Positions 25,072-34,727 are shown, counted from the stretch's first letter. The stretch: 64,000 bases of DNA from Pseudomonadota bacterium (GCA_023388175.1 JAEWGT010000015.1:62001-126000); one strand, 5' to 3'. Notes: generated from the letters alone by a model not told the origin. Made by a program: numbers and translations.

Positions 25072-26862
25072 ATGCCCGAAACCCCGCGTCCTTTTCTTGA
25101 TATAACCCAATCGGTCACTGGCCGCGCCTGGGTTGATCGGCTGGACACCGGAACGGCCCGCATTGCAGGGGCTATAGGGCAGCGGTCCGGCATTTCAGAT
25201 ATTCTCGCACGCATTCTGGCTGGCAGGGGTGTCGGCGTGGACGACGCAGAAATCTGGCTGGACCCGACAATTCGCGTCCTCATGCCCGATCCGTCCACGC
25301 TGGCGGCCATGGATGATCTCGCGGCGCGTCTGGCGCGCGCCATTGCGGACAATGAATCGATTGCCCTGTTTGGCGACTATGATGTGGACGGCGCCTGTTC
25401 CTGCGCTTTGATGACCCGCTACCTCCGCCATTTCGGCCTAGAGCCGCAGGTGCATATTCCAGACCGCATCTTCGAAGGCTATGGCCCCAATATTGCAGCC
25501 ATGGACAGACTGATCGATGCCGGCGCGAGCCTCATCATCACGCTGGACTGCGGAACCACCAGCGACAAGCCGATCGCCCATGCTCGGCAGCGCGGCGCGG
25601 ATGTTCTGGTCGTCGATCATCACCTTGCCGATCACGAGCTTCCGCCCGCCACGGCATTGGTCAATCCCAATCGCCCCGATGACATTTCCGGCCTGTCCTA
25701 TCTCTGTGCTGCTGGCGTGACGTTCATGGTATTGGTCGCCGTGAACCGGGCCCTGCGCCAGCGCGGCGATACCGGTTTGCCTGATCTGTTGCAATTGCTC
25801 GATCTGGTAGCGCTGGCTACTGTCTGCGATGTCGTGCCGCTGGTCGGTCTCAACCGCGCCTTTGTTATCCGCGGCCTTGAGATTGCCCGCCGCGGAGAAA
25901 AGCCCGGCCTTGCTGCGCTTGGACTTGCAGCGCGTATCAATGGTCCGCTCAATCCATATCATCTGGGTTTTCTGATCGGCCCGCGCATCAATGCCGGCGG
26001 GCGCATTGGCGATGCAGGGCTGGGTACGCGCCTCCTGGCTATGGATGATGAACACGAGGCGCTGGCCATTGCTGCGCGTCTGGATGAACTGAACACGGAG
26101 CGGCAGCGCATCGAGGTGGAAGCGGTCGAGGAAGCCTGCGCGGCGGCGGAGGCCGAAATCGGAGCAGGGGACGGACCACCGGTTCTGGTTCTCGCATCCG
26201 AAAACTGGCACCCCGGAGTCGTGGGGCTGGTCGCAGCGCGTTTGCGGGAACGGTTCGAACGTCCGAGCTTTGCGATAGCCCTCAATCCCGACGGCACCGG
26301 AACCGGCTCTGGGCGGTCAATGCCCGGTGTCGATCTCGGTTCGGCTGTGATCGAGGCGGTCGAAAGTGGACTGCTGCCCAAGGGCGGGGGGCACGCCATG
26401 GCTGCCGGAATTTCCCTGCGGCCCGGCGAACTTGGTCCTTTCCGCGCCTTCATGGCCGACAAGCTGGGTGGCAGCGTCAAAATTGCCCGCGCCGCCTCGG
26501 CGCTCAAGATCGACGCGGCGCTGACGGCGCGGGGCGCAACGATAGACCTGCTTCATGGTATCGAGCGAGCCGGACCGTTCGGTTCTGGAAATCCATCGCC
26601 GGTTTTTGTTTTTCCGGCCCATCGGGCGCGGTACCCGCAGATCGTTGGCAAGGGAGGGCATGTCAGTTTCACGCTGACATCCGATGATGGCGCCAAGCTC
26701 AAAGCCATCGCCTTCCGGGCCGCAGGCACCGCGCTGGGCGACGTTCTCATGCGTGACAATGATCAGCCGCTTCACTTTGCCGGCTCGCTGTCGATCGACC
26801 ATTATCAGGGCCGCGAACAGGTCCAGTTCCGCCTTCTGGACATTGCCCGTCCCCCACGCTGA
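25072..26862 (+). CDS. recJ: Single-stranded-DNA-specific exonuclease RecJ
   Basis: The 596-residue 5'-3' exonuclease works in RecF-pathway recombination and mismatch repair. The DHH phosphoesterase motifs are clear: FGDYDVDGACS, LDCGTTS, VVDHHLADHELPP and a later DHHA1 domain with GGGHAMAAGISL. The C-terminal OB-like domain (VSFTLTSDDGAKLKAIAF) is complete. Start is uncertain: ATG at 25072 fits family length; an in-frame ATG at 25018 would add 18 Pro/Arg-rich residues. Neither has a strong ribosome-binding site. Confidence 0.95.
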   Translation: MPETPRPFLDITQSVTGRAWVDRLDTGTARIAGAIGQRSGISDILARILAGRGVGVDDAEIWLDPTIRVLMPDPSTLAAMDDLAARLARAIADNESIALFGDYDVDGACSCALMTRYLRHFGLEPQVHIPDRIFEGYGPNIAAMDRLIDAGASLIITLDCGTTSDKPIAHARQRGADVLVVDHHLADHELPPATALVNPNRPDDISGLSYLCAAGVTFMVLVAVNRALRQRGDTGLPDLLQLLDLVALATVCDVVPLVGLNRAFVIRGLEIARRGEKPGLAALGLAARINGPLNPYHLGFLIGPRINAGGRIGDAGLGTRLLAMDDEHEALAIAARLDELNTERQRIEVEAVEEACAAAEAEIGAGDGPPVLVLASENWHPGVVGLVAARLRERFERPSFAIALNPDGTGTGSGRSMPGVDLGSAVIEAVESGLLPKGGGHAMAAGISLRPGELGPFRAFMADKLGGSVKIARAASALKIDAALTARGATIDLLHGIERAGPFGSGNPSPVFVFPAHRARYPQIVGKGGHVSFTLTSDDGAKLKAIAFRAAGTALGDVLMRDNDQPLHFAGSLSIDHYQGREQVQFRLLDIARPPR

Positions 26863-27067
26863 ATCGGCTGGGGAATGGATCCAAAACGCAGTTTCAGCCG
26901 TATTATGAGTTTGAGCTGCCGCTTGCATATCACTGCATCGCGGATAAACTATCACCATGGCGTCATCATGGAGGTTTCGCCCGACATGCGACGCCATTGA
27001 CGCTGGACTTCAGGCAGCCGCTTCAGGCCGCTGCCTGCTAACGCGGAAGCTGGACCTGGCGGCGCAT

Positions 27068-28303
27068 ATGACAAAAACTGCCATAGAACACTCTCGAACC
27101 GGTACTTCTCCCTGGACGCACTTTACGTCCTGGCTGGTGGACGCCATCGGTTTTCGCCTGATCGGCAAGCCCGCTCGTGGCTCGCTGACCGTGATTTTCC
27201 CCAACGGGCACACCCGCACGGTTGGCCAGCCCAATACCGGCGAACACGCCACGCTGCGCCTCAACAATTTCAAGGTTCTCAACGAGGCCATGCAGCGGGG
27301 CACTGTGGGCTTTTCAGCGGCCTATATGAATGGCGATATCGAGGTGGACGACCTGACGGCCCTGTTCCGCTTCTTTCTGCAGAACCGCGACATGTTCGAT
27401 AACGCCAACAAGGGTTTCTTTCATCGCGCGGCTTCGGACCTGCACTACCACGTGTCCCGCCGCAACACGCTGGAAGGCTCCAAGAAGAACATCGCCGAAC
27501 ATTACGACCTCGGCAACGATTTCTATGGCCAGTGGCTCGACCCATCCATGACCTATTCCTCGGCGGTGTTCACTTCGGGTGACCAGAGCCTTGAGGAAGC
27601 GCAACTGGCAAAATACCGCCGAGTGGCGGATATGGCCGGCATCAAGGAAGGCTCATCGGTCCTCGAGATCGGGTGTGGCTGGGGCGGCTTCGCAGAGACT
27701 GTTGCCCGCGATTACAAGGCGAATCTGCGCGGCATCACGCTTTCCGCCGAACAGCTGAAATTCGGGCTCGAGCGCCTAAAGCGGCAGGGGCTGGATAACT
27801 ACGCCAAACTGGTATTCGAAGATTATCGGCATACGGAAGGCCAGTTTGATCATATCGGATCGATCGAGATGATCGAGGCCGTGGGCGAAGACAATTGGCC
27901 CAGCTACTTCCAGACCCTGCACGACCGGCTGAAGCCCGGCGGCACGGCCGCAATTCAGGCGATCACCATTCACGAGGATGATTTCGAAGACTATCGCTCC
28001 GGTCCCGACTTCATTCAGCGCTACATTTTCCCCGGCGGCATGCTGCTCACCAAAAGCGTGATGCAGGAGTTTGGCGACCGCTTTGGCCTGGTTCTGGAAA
28101 ATGTCGAGACGTTCGGGCTGTCTTATGCCCGCACCCTGCGGCTCTGGCGCGAGCGCTTCCTCGAACGTTGGCCGATGATTGCGCCGCTGGGCTATGACGA
28201 ACAGTTCCGTCGCAAGTGGGTTTACTATCTCTCATATTGCGAGGCCGGCTTTACCGAAGGCACCATCGATGTCGGCATTTATCAGTATCGCCGGCCTGTG
28301 TGA
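27068..28303 (+). CDS. cfa: Cyclopropane-fatty-acyl-phospholipid synthase
   Basis: The 411-residue enzyme uses S-adenosylmethionine to add a methylene bridge to unsaturated acyl chains of membrane lipids, a stationary-phase and acid-stress trait. The SAM motif is VLEIGCGWGGFAE. Other CFA blocks are AEHYDLGNDFYGQWLDPSMTYSS, RGITLSAEQ, FDHIGSIEMIEAVG and IQRYIFPGGMLLT. An N-terminal lipid-binding domain of about 120 residues precedes the methyltransferase fold. ATG at 27068 gives the expected length; the frame is open to 26957. A strong stem-loop follows the stop. Confidence 0.94.
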   Translation: MTKTAIEHSRTGTSPWTHFTSWLVDAIGFRLIGKPARGSLTVIFPNGHTRTVGQPNTGEHATLRLNNFKVLNEAMQRGTVGFSAAYMNGDIEVDDLTALFRFFLQNRDMFDNANKGFFHRAASDLHYHVSRRNTLEGSKKNIAEHYDLGNDFYGQWLDPSMTYSSAVFTSGDQSLEEAQLAKYRRVADMAGIKEGSSVLEIGCGWGGFAETVARDYKANLRGITLSAEQLKFGLERLKRQGLDNYAKLVFEDYRHTEGQFDHIGSIEMIEAVGEDNWPSYFQTLHDRLKPGGTAAIQAITIHEDDFEDYRSGPDFIQRYIFPGGMLLTKSVMQEFGDRFGLVLENVETFGLSYARTLRLWRERFLERWPMIAPLGYDEQFRRKWVYYLSYCEAGFTEGTIDVGIYQYRRPV

Positions 28304-28310
28304 CGCACAT

Positions 28311-28336
28311 ACCCGCTCCCAGATGTGGGAGCGGGT
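28311..28336 (+). terminator. Stem-loop after cfa
   Basis: ACCCGCTCCC (28311-28320) pairs perfectly with GGGAGCGGGT (28327-28336) across a 6-base loop, eight bases after the cfa stop. No T-tract follows. Confidence 0.7.
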
Positions 28337-28398
28337 GCCTCACTTGAAACCCATATGAACTTAATTTCCGCCCGTTCTGCACCTCACATTTGATAACA

Positions 28399-28413
28399 TG
28401 ACTTGACCGCTCA
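28399..28413 (+). promoter_or_regulatory. RirA-type iron-responsive (IRO) box
   Basis: TGA (28399-28401), nine bases, TCA (28411-28413), about 50 bases before the Fe-siderophore transporter operon. The left flank TAACATGAC is the same as at the 20351 box. Confidence 0.5.
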
Positions 28414-28462
28414 CATTACGAGGGCTAGGGATCGGCAAATCCCAAACCTGACGGTCAGAACC

Positions 28463-29407
28463 ATGTTTCGCATCGCCGCTATCGCCCTTTCTCTTCTTGC
28501 CACAACTGCGCTGCCGGCCTTCGCCGAAAGCTGGACCTATACGGGCGGCGACGGGGAAACGGTGAGCCTGGATGAGGTGCCGGTCCGCATCATTGCTCAT
28601 CAGGACGCTGCTGCCGGGCTTATCCCCCTGGGCATTCGTCCGGTCGCCATCTATGCCGATAGCCTCGTGGCCGACGCAAAGGCGTTGCAGGGCCTTGATC
28701 TCACCGGCATCGAGATTCTCAGCGAGACCTGGGGCGAAGTGGACATTGAAAAGGCAGCAGCGCTCGATCCAGACCTGATCGTTGCCGAATTCTGGCCGCT
28801 CGAAAGCTCCTGGAGCGGCGGCCAGGATGTCGGCGTTGCGCTCAGCGCCATTGCGCCGGTCACCGGTCCGGTGCAGGGCGCTTCTATTCTGACCCTTATC
28901 GAGGACTACGAAACCCTGGCCGGCAGCCTAGGGGCCGACCTGTCCGCGCCTTCCGTGGCGGCAGACAAGGCTGCTTTCGCGACTGCGCTGACCCAGTTCA
29001 AAGCCGCCGTTGCTACCAAGCCCGACCTGACGGCCCTGGCCGTATGGGCGGGGGCCGACGCCCTCTACGTTGCCGCGACTGCCGGCGCCTCCGAGTTGAT
29101 GGATTTCGCCGCCTGGGGCCTCAAGCTCATCGAGCCCGAAGTGGCCGATGATCGCGGCTATTGGGAAACCTTGTCCTGGGAACTGGCAGACAAGTATCAG
29201 CCTGACTTGATCTTGGTCGACAATCGCTCGGAAGCGACCATGCAAACTGCGCTGGACCAGCCCACCTGGATCCTGATGAAAGCAGCCGAGGCCGGGCAGG
29301 TGGCCGACTGGCCGGCTTTCTGGATGCGCAACTACGCCGCCTATGCGCGCGAGCTCGGCAAGCTGACCGTGGCCATCAACGCCGCTGACGAAAACCTCGC
29401 GCCCTGA
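28463..29407 (+). CDS. Iron-siderophore ABC transporter substrate-binding protein
   Basis: The 314-residue periplasmic protein starts with a signal peptide (MFRIAAIALSLLATTALPAFA). It has the Fe-chelate binding-protein layout: VPVRIIAHQDAAAGLIPLG, AAALDPDLIVAEFWPL, a connecting long helix and YQPDLILVDNRSEATM near the end. It is only distantly like the tandem pair at 20.4-22.4 kb. ATG at 28463 was chosen for the signal peptide; the frame is open from 28403. It leads a four-gene operon with two permeases and an ATPase, with a TGA-N9-TCA box upstream. Confidence 0.87.
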   Translation: MFRIAAIALSLLATTALPAFAESWTYTGGDGETVSLDEVPVRIIAHQDAAAGLIPLGIRPVAIYADSLVADAKALQGLDLTGIEILSETWGEVDIEKAAALDPDLIVAEFWPLESSWSGGQDVGVALSAIAPVTGPVQGASILTLIEDYETLAGSLGADLSAPSVAADKAAFATALTQFKAAVATKPDLTALAVWAGADALYVAATAGASELMDFAAWGLKLIEPEVADDRGYWETLSWELADKYQPDLILVDNRSEATMQTALDQPTWILMKAAEAGQVADWPAFWMRNYAAYARELGKLTVAINAADENLAP

Positions 29408-29415
29408 TCTGCTCC

Positions 29416-30444
29416 ATGGCGGCTCCGGTTTCGGATAGAAAGCACAAGGCGGCCCGGCTGACGCTGGGACTCCTTGTGCTGACTGCGTCTCTCGTGGCGA
29501 TCGCATTGCTGTCGCTGACAACGGGCGCAAGGGCCATTCCGGCTTCATCGGTATGGCAGGCGCTTGTCGCTTTTGATCCATCCATGACCGAACACCGCAT
29601 CATCTGGGATTTGCGTCTGCCCCGCACGATAGTTGGCCTCTTGGTCGGCGCTGCATTGGGCCTGTCCGGGGCAGTGCTTCAGGGCGCCACGCGCAATCCG
29701 CTGGCCGACCCGTCAATTCTCGGCATCAATGCCGGCGCAGCGCTTGCCGTAGTGTTGGGCGTTGCCTTTCTCGGCATGGCGCAGCTGTCCTCATATGTGT
29801 GGCTCGCCTTTATTGGGGCAGCGGCCGCCATGCTGGTTGTCTATTCAGTCGCTTCCCTAGGCCGCGAAGGCGCGACGCCGGTCAAGCTGGCGCTCGCTGG
29901 TGCGGCCATAACTGCCGTGCTGCAATCAATCATCAGCGCCATCCTGCTGACCAGCCCGCGGACACTCGACGAGGTCCGCTTCTGGCAGGTGGGCTCGCTC
30001 GCCGGGCGCAGCATCGATATCGTTATGCAGGTCGCGCCATTTCTTGCCATTGGCGTAGTGCTGGCGCTCGCCACCGCGCGCCTGCTTGACGGCCTTTCCA
30101 TGGGGGACGATGTGGCCAAGGCGCTGGGCCAGCGCATCGGACTGTCGCGCGGCCTTGCGGGCGCTGCCGCAGTGATACTGGCCGGCTCCGCCACGGCTGC
30201 CGCCGGTCCGATCGCCTTTGTCGGTCTCACCGTACCCCACGTCGCCCGTGCGATCACCGGCCCGGGCTACCGCTGGATACTGCCCTATTCCATGCTGATG
30301 GCGCCCATCCTGCTGCTGGGTGCCGATATCGTCGGTCGCATCATTTCCCCTCCGGGTGAAGTACAGGTCGGCATTGTCACTGCGTTTATCGGCGCGCCCT
30401 TTTTCATCGCGCTGGTGCGCCGTCGCAAACTGGCGGCGCTATGA
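29416..30444 (+). CDS. Iron-siderophore ABC transporter permease (FecCD family)
   Basis: A 342-residue inner-membrane protein with about ten hydrophobic helices. FecCD signatures are DLRLPRTIVGLLVGAALGLS, AVLQGATRNPLADPSILGIN and IAFVGLTVPHVAR followed by the coupling region. It forms the channel with the next permease. It starts eight bases after the binding-protein stop and overlaps the next gene by four bases (ATGA), so translation is likely coupled. Confidence 0.92.
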   Translation: MAAPVSDRKHKAARLTLGLLVLTASLVAIALLSLTTGARAIPASSVWQALVAFDPSMTEHRIIWDLRLPRTIVGLLVGAALGLSGAVLQGATRNPLADPSILGINAGAALAVVLGVAFLGMAQLSSYVWLAFIGAAAAMLVVYSVASLGREGATPVKLALAGAAITAVLQSIISAILLTSPRTLDEVRFWQVGSLAGRSIDIVMQVAPFLAIGVVLALATARLLDGLSMGDDVAKALGQRIGLSRGLAGAAAVILAGSATAAAGPIAFVGLTVPHVARAITGPGYRWILPYSMLMAPILLLGADIVGRIISPPGEVQVGIVTAFIGAPFFIALVRRRKLAAL

Positions 30445-31493
30445 CGGTCAATCTCGATACCGCCCCCATTCTTCTGAGCAGAGAGCGCTCAGCCTCCCGC
30501 CGCCGCCAGGTTGCGCTTGCGCTGACTTTCGGCCTCGTTATCGCCTTTGCCGTCGCGCTCTATCTGGGCGACTATCCCGTATCTGTGGAAGGCGTCGTGC
30601 GATCCCTGTTTTCGCCCCTTACCGGCCTCACCGATCGGGGAGTCGATTTTATCGTCCTTCAGGTGCGCCTGCCGCGTGCCACGCTGGCGGTTCTGTCCGG
30701 CGCAGCTTTTGCGCTGGCCGGAATCACTTTCCAAACTCTTTTGCGTAACCCATTGGCCAGTCCCGATATTATCGGGATTGCCCATGGTGCCAGCGCTGCG
30801 GCGGTATTTTGCATCATCATCCTGGGCTGGAGCGGCCTGGCAGTGTCCTTTGGGGCTTTCGCGGGTGCCGTCGGGACAGCGCTCGCCATTTATGTCCTCG
30901 CCTGGCGCAATGGCGTGACGGCCTATCGGGTCGTTCTCATCGGCATTGGCATGGCCGCCATGCTGGCCGCGGTTATTTCCTATCTCTTCACCCGAGCGCG
31001 CCTGACCGAGGTGCAGCAGGCCATGGCCTGGCTGGTCGGCAGCCTCAATGCCTCGCGCCCCGGCGATGTCTTCGTGCTTGGCGGCGCCATGCTGGTTCTC
31101 GTCCCTGCCATGATCGCATTGTTGCGCGGTCTCGATGCGATAGAACTCGGCGACGACACCGCCCGCTCGCTGGGCGCCAGGGTCGAGTTTACCCGTCTGG
31201 GGCTCATGCTGGTCGCGGTAGGATTTGCCGCCTTCGCCACGGCAGCGGTCGGTCCAGTCGGTTTTGTTGCCTTTGTCTCCGGTCCATTGGCCCGCACTTT
31301 GCTCAAAGGCGCGGGGCGAGGCTTTCCGCAGGCCGCGCTTGTCGGCGCCCTTGTCATGCTGGTGTCGGATCTGATCGCCCAGCACATGCTGCCCAACACG
31401 CAATTGCCCGTTGGCGTCGTCACCGGCGCGTGCGGTGCGCTCTTCCTGATATGGCTGCTGATGGCCTCCGGCCGATCCGGCCGCGTAAACTGA
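30441..31493 (+). CDS. Iron-siderophore ABC transporter permease, second subunit (FecCD family)
   Basis: The 350-residue permease partner carries the same family blocks: VRLPRATLAVLSGAAFALAG, FQTLLRNPLASPDIIGIAHG and VGPVGFVAFVSGPLAR. It pairs with the preceding subunit as a heterodimer, as FecC with FecD. Its ATG overlaps the upstream stop codon. The ATPase gene begins 16 bases downstream. Confidence 0.92.
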   Translation: MTVNLDTAPILLSRERSASRRRQVALALTFGLVIAFAVALYLGDYPVSVEGVVRSLFSPLTGLTDRGVDFIVLQVRLPRATLAVLSGAAFALAGITFQTLLRNPLASPDIIGIAHGASAAAVFCIIILGWSGLAVSFGAFAGAVGTALAIYVLAWRNGVTAYRVVLIGIGMAAMLAAVISYLFTRARLTEVQQAMAWLVGSLNASRPGDVFVLGGAMLVLVPAMIALLRGLDAIELGDDTARSLGARVEFTRLGLMLVAVGFAAFATAAVGPVGFVAFVSGPLARTLLKGAGRGFPQAALVGALVMLVSDLIAQHMLPNTQLPVGVVTGACGALFLIWLLMASGRSGRVN

Positions 31494-31509
31494 TCGGAGG
31501 CACCAAGGC

Positions 31510-32322
31510 ATGTCCACCTGCCACCAACTCATGGCCGCAGGCCTCGACCTCGGCTATGGCGACCGCAAGATTGTGTCGGCGCTCGATCTGACGGTGCCGG
31601 CCGGCAAGCTGACGGTGATTGTCGGCGCCAATGCCTGTGGCAAGTCCACGCTTTTGCGCGGGCTTGCCCGCCTGCTGACCCCGACAAAGGGCGCCGTCTA
31701 TCTCGATGGCAAGCCGATCCACCAGATGCCGACGCGCGAAGTGGCGACGATCCTTGGCGTGTTGCCCCAAAGCCCAATCGCCCCCGACGCCATCACGGTG
31801 ACAGACCTGGTTGGGCGGGGCCGCTACCCGCATCAGGGCTGGTTTCGGCGCTGGACGCCGGAGGATGACGCGGCCGTCGCCCAGGCGCTAGCCGCCACCG
31901 ACACGCTCGAACTGGCCGACCGCCCTGTCGGTGAATTGTCCGGTGGGCAGCGCCAGCGCGTCTGGATCGCCATGGCTCTGGCGCAGGAAACCGACCTGCT
32001 GCTGCTCGACGAGCCTACTACCTTCCTCGACATCAACCATCAGGTCGAAGTCCTTGATCTGCTGACCGATCTGGTCAAGACCAACGGTCGCACGGTGGTT
32101 GTCGTGTTGCACGACCTGAACCTTGCCTGTCGCTATGCCGATCATATCGTCGCCATGAAGTCCGGTCGTATTCTCGCCGAGGGTGCGCCGGTGGAAGTCG
32201 TCACCGAAGCCGTGGTCAAAGACGCCTTCGGCATGACATCGCGCGTGGTCGTCGATCCGGTGTCTAACACCCCAATGATCGTGCCCATTGGGCGCCATCA
32301 CGTCGAGCCGGCTATCGCTTAG
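31510..32322 (+). CDS. Iron-siderophore ABC transporter ATP-binding protein (FecE/FepC type)
   Basis: The 270-residue ATPase powers the siderophore importer. Walker A is GANACGKST (with Ala-Cys where GPNGCGKST is usual), the signature is LSGGQRQRVWIAMAL, Walker B is LLLLDEPTTFLDI and the switch His is in VLHDLNLACRYA. GGAGG precedes the ATG at 31510. It is the last gene of the operon and convergent with fmdB; the gap between them has only short GC-rich hairpins. Confidence 0.95.
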   Translation: MSTCHQLMAAGLDLGYGDRKIVSALDLTVPAGKLTVIVGANACGKSTLLRGLARLLTPTKGAVYLDGKPIHQMPTREVATILGVLPQSPIAPDAITVTDLVGRGRYPHQGWFRRWTPEDDAAVAQALAATDTLELADRPVGELSGGQRQRVWIAMALAQETDLLLLDEPTTFLDINHQVEVLDLLTDLVKTNGRTVVVVLHDLNLACRYADHIVAMKSGRILAEGAPVEVVTEAVVKDAFGMTSRVVVDPVSNTPMIVPIGRHHVEPAIA

Positions 32323-32428
32323 TTGGGCAGGCAGCACAGCGGCTGGCCGCCGGTCAGCACAGTGCTTTGCGCACAGGCCGGCATTGATCACCTGATGGCG
32401 TCTTTGACCTGGCCTGTGCGGCTGGGAT

Positions 32429-32764
32429 CTAGTGACTGATCATCCACGGGCGCGCCGAGGGAAATGATTTCGATCCGTCCGGGCGCACCAGCGTTGAGCG
32501 GCCTTTCTTGGTGCCATTGCTGCAACAGGAACATCCCGGCCCATGGGCCGAGCCGCCCCTTCTGGGTTCATGCCGCGCCTTTTCGTTGGTGGCGTGGGCA
32601 CTGCGCCGTGCCGGGTCCATTCCGGCGATAAAGGGCACCGAGAAGAACGCCCGCGATGCGGGTTTTCCACATTCGGGGCAAGCGCAGGGTTCTGCCGAAA
32701 GCGCCATGGGACGCATGGCTGTGAACGGCCCGCAATCGCTGCACTGATAGTCGTAGATGGCCAT
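32429..32764 (-). CDS. fmdB: FmdB-family zinc-ribbon protein
   Basis: The 111-residue protein starts MAIYDYQCSDCGPF and has a second CPECG pair, the FmdB zinc ribbon. A Gly/Cys/Ser cluster follows (GPGCSCCSNG). FmdB was named as a putative regulator of formamidase in methylotrophs, and here it directly follows fmdA by nine bases, which supports that link. Its biochemical role is not established. Confidence 0.85.
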   Translation of the reverse strand: MAIYDYQCSDCGPFTAMRPMALSAEPCACPECGKPASRAFFSVPFIAGMDPARRSAHATNEKARHEPRRGGSAHGPGCSCCSNGTKKGRSTLVRPDGSKSFPSARPWMISH

Positions 32765-32773
32765 GCACGCCTC

Positions 32774-34003
32774 CTAGAGATCGGGTGCGATAGGCATGTC
32801 GATGGAGCCATCGAGATGCTTTTTCGGTCCGTCTGAGCCCGGCATGATGTCGAACTCGAAAATATCGGTGGGCAACCAGAGCGTGGCGCAGGCATTGGGA
32901 ATATCGACGACCCCCGACACATGGCCCTGCACAGGCGCGGTGCCGAGAATGGAATAGGCCTGTGCGCCCGAGTAGCCGAACTTCTTGAGATATTCGATGG
33001 CGTTGAGGCAGGCCTGTCGATAGGCCGTGGTGACGTCCAGATAATGCTGCGTGCCGCTTTCATCGACGGAAATGCCCTCGAAGATCAGGTAGTCGTCATA
33101 CTTCGGCGCCATGGGCGAGGGGCGGAAGATCGGGTTCTTGATCCCATACTTGGCCATGCCGTCCTTGATCAGGCTGACCTTGATATGCAGCCACCCCGCC
33201 ATTTCGATGGCGCCGCAGAAGGTAATTTCGCCATCGCCCTGGCTGAAATGCAGGTCCCCCATGGAGAGGCCTGCGCCATCCACATAGACAGGGAAATAGA
33301 CCTTGGAGCCGCGCGAAAGATCCTTGATGTCACAATTGCCGCCATGTTCACGTGGAGGGACGGTGCGGGCGCCAGTCGCGGCGGCCTTGTCGAAGGCTTC
33401 GCCCTTGAGCGGACCCATATGGGCGGCATTGACCTCAGGGAGCTTGGCGAGGGAAGGCACCCGATTGGGATCGGTGTCGTTGAGCTTTTTCTCACGCGTG
33501 TTCCACAGGTCGAGCATCTTGTGATCGGGCAGGCAACCGATCAGGCCGGGGTGGATGAGGCCAGCATATTTGACGCCAGGGACATGGCGGGACTCGGTAA
33601 ACATGCCCTTGAAATCCCAGATGGATTTCTGGGCGCTCGGGAAGTGCTGATCGAGAAAGCCGCCGCCATTGTTGAGCGAGAAGAAGCCGTTGAAGCCCCA
33701 GAGCGAACTTTCGAAGGCACCGATGTCGAGAATGTCGACCACCAGCAGATCGCCCGGCTGCGCGCCCTTGACCCCGATGGGGCCTGACAGGAAATGCACC
33801 TGGTTGAGATCGACATCACGCACGTCAGCGGCGCTGTCATCGTTCTTGATCTGCCCGCCGGTCCAGTCATAGGTCTCAATTTTGAAATCGTCGCCCGGCT
33901 CGACCCAGCACGCCATGGGAATGTCGGGGTGCCAGCGGTTGTGGATTTTCTCGTTGCTATAGGGGCTTTCGTTGAGATCGACCTTGATGAGAGTGTCAGT
34001 CAT
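32774..34003 (-). CDS. fmdA: Formamidase (acetamidase/formamidase family)
   Basis: The 409-residue enzyme hydrolyses formamide, and perhaps acetamide, to ammonia and the acid. Family marks: MTDTLIKVDLNES, RWHPDIPMACWVEPGDDF, HFLSGPIGVKGAQPGDLLVV, IHPGLIGCLPD and VYVDGAGLSMGDLHFSQGDGE (metal-binding aspartate/histidine region). It sits at the 3' end of the urea/amide importer operon, 24 bases after urtE, and before fmdB. This arrangement resembles the fmd cluster of methylotrophs, where a transporter for short amides and urea adjoins the amidase. Confidence 0.94.
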   Translation of the reverse strand: MTDTLIKVDLNESPYSNEKIHNRWHPDIPMACWVEPGDDFKIETYDWTGGQIKNDDSAADVRDVDLNQVHFLSGPIGVKGAQPGDLLVVDILDIGAFESSLWGFNGFFSLNNGGGFLDQHFPSAQKSIWDFKGMFTESRHVPGVKYAGLIHPGLIGCLPDHKMLDLWNTREKKLNDTDPNRVPSLAKLPEVNAAHMGPLKGEAFDKAAATGARTVPPREHGGNCDIKDLSRGSKVYFPVYVDGAGLSMGDLHFSQGDGEITFCGAIEMAGWLHIKVSLIKDGMAKYGIKNPIFRPSPMAPKYDDYLIFEGISVDESGTQHYLDVTTAYRQACLNAIEYLKKFGYSGAQAYSILGTAPVQGHVSGVVDIPNACATLWLPTDIFEFDIMPGSDGPKKHLDGSIDMPIAPDL

Positions 34004-34027
34004 TTCAATCCTCGTTGGCGGTTGGTG

Positions 34028-34717
34028 TTAGACGGAGAGGAAGGACGAGACTTTTGCCTCGTCGATGCCGGCGCGCGGGCTTTCATGGACGAATTCGCCG
34101 TTTTCGATGACCAGCACGCGGTCTGCGATATCGAGCGCGAAGCTCAGGACCTGTTCGGAGACGACGATGGAAAGGCCCTTCTCGTCGCGGATGCGACGCA
34201 GCGTGCGCGCCATTTCCTTGATGATCGAGGGCTGGATGCCTTCGGTTGGTTCGTCGAGCAGCAGCACTTTGGGGCGCGAGGCCAAGGCCCTGGCGATGGC
34301 AAGCTGCTGTTGCTGCCCGCCGGAGAGATTGCCTCCCCGTCTGCTTTTCATTTCAAGCAGGACCGGGAAGAGTTCGTAGAGATCGCCCGGCACGTCCCTT
34401 TCGCCGGTGACAGTAAGGCCGGTCTCGATGTTTTCCTTGACCGTCATGGTCGAAAAGATCATGCGGCCCTGCGGCACGTAAGAGAGACCGGACTTCACCC
34501 GGTTGAAGCTCTCGGCCGTTTCCACCTCATTGCCATCAACGCGGATCATGCCGCTTTTCGAGGGAACGATGCCCATCAGCGATTTCATGAGCGTGGTCTT
34601 GCCCATGCCGTTGCGACCCATGATGGCAACGATTTCGCCCGGCGCGACATCGAGTGAGACGCCGTGGATTACCTCGCTCTGGCCGTAGGAAACGCGAAGA
34701 TTTTCGATTGCGAGCAT
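34028..34717 (-). CDS. urtE: Urea/short-amide ABC transporter ATP-binding protein UrtE
   Basis: The 229-residue ATPase is of the branched-chain amino acid LivF type. Walker A is GRNGMGKTT, signature LSGGQQQQLAIARAL, Walker B VLLLDEPTEGIQP and switch ILE-like VSEQVLSFAL. Short length and the GIQPSIIKEM segment fit UrtE. It is the second ATPase of the importer, ten bases downstream of urtD. Confidence 0.93.
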   Translation of the reverse strand: MLAIENLRVSYGQSEVIHGVSLDVAPGEIVAIMGRNGMGKTTLMKSLMGIVPSKSGMIRVDGNEVETAESFNRVKSGLSYVPQGRMIFSTMTVKENIETGLTVTGERDVPGDLYELFPVLLEMKSRRGGNLSGGQQQQLAIARALASRPKVLLLDEPTEGIQPSIIKEMARTLRRIRDEKGLSIVVSEQVLSFALDIADRVLVIENGEFVHESPRAGIDEAKVSSFLSV

Positions 34718-34727
34718 GATGCGCCTC

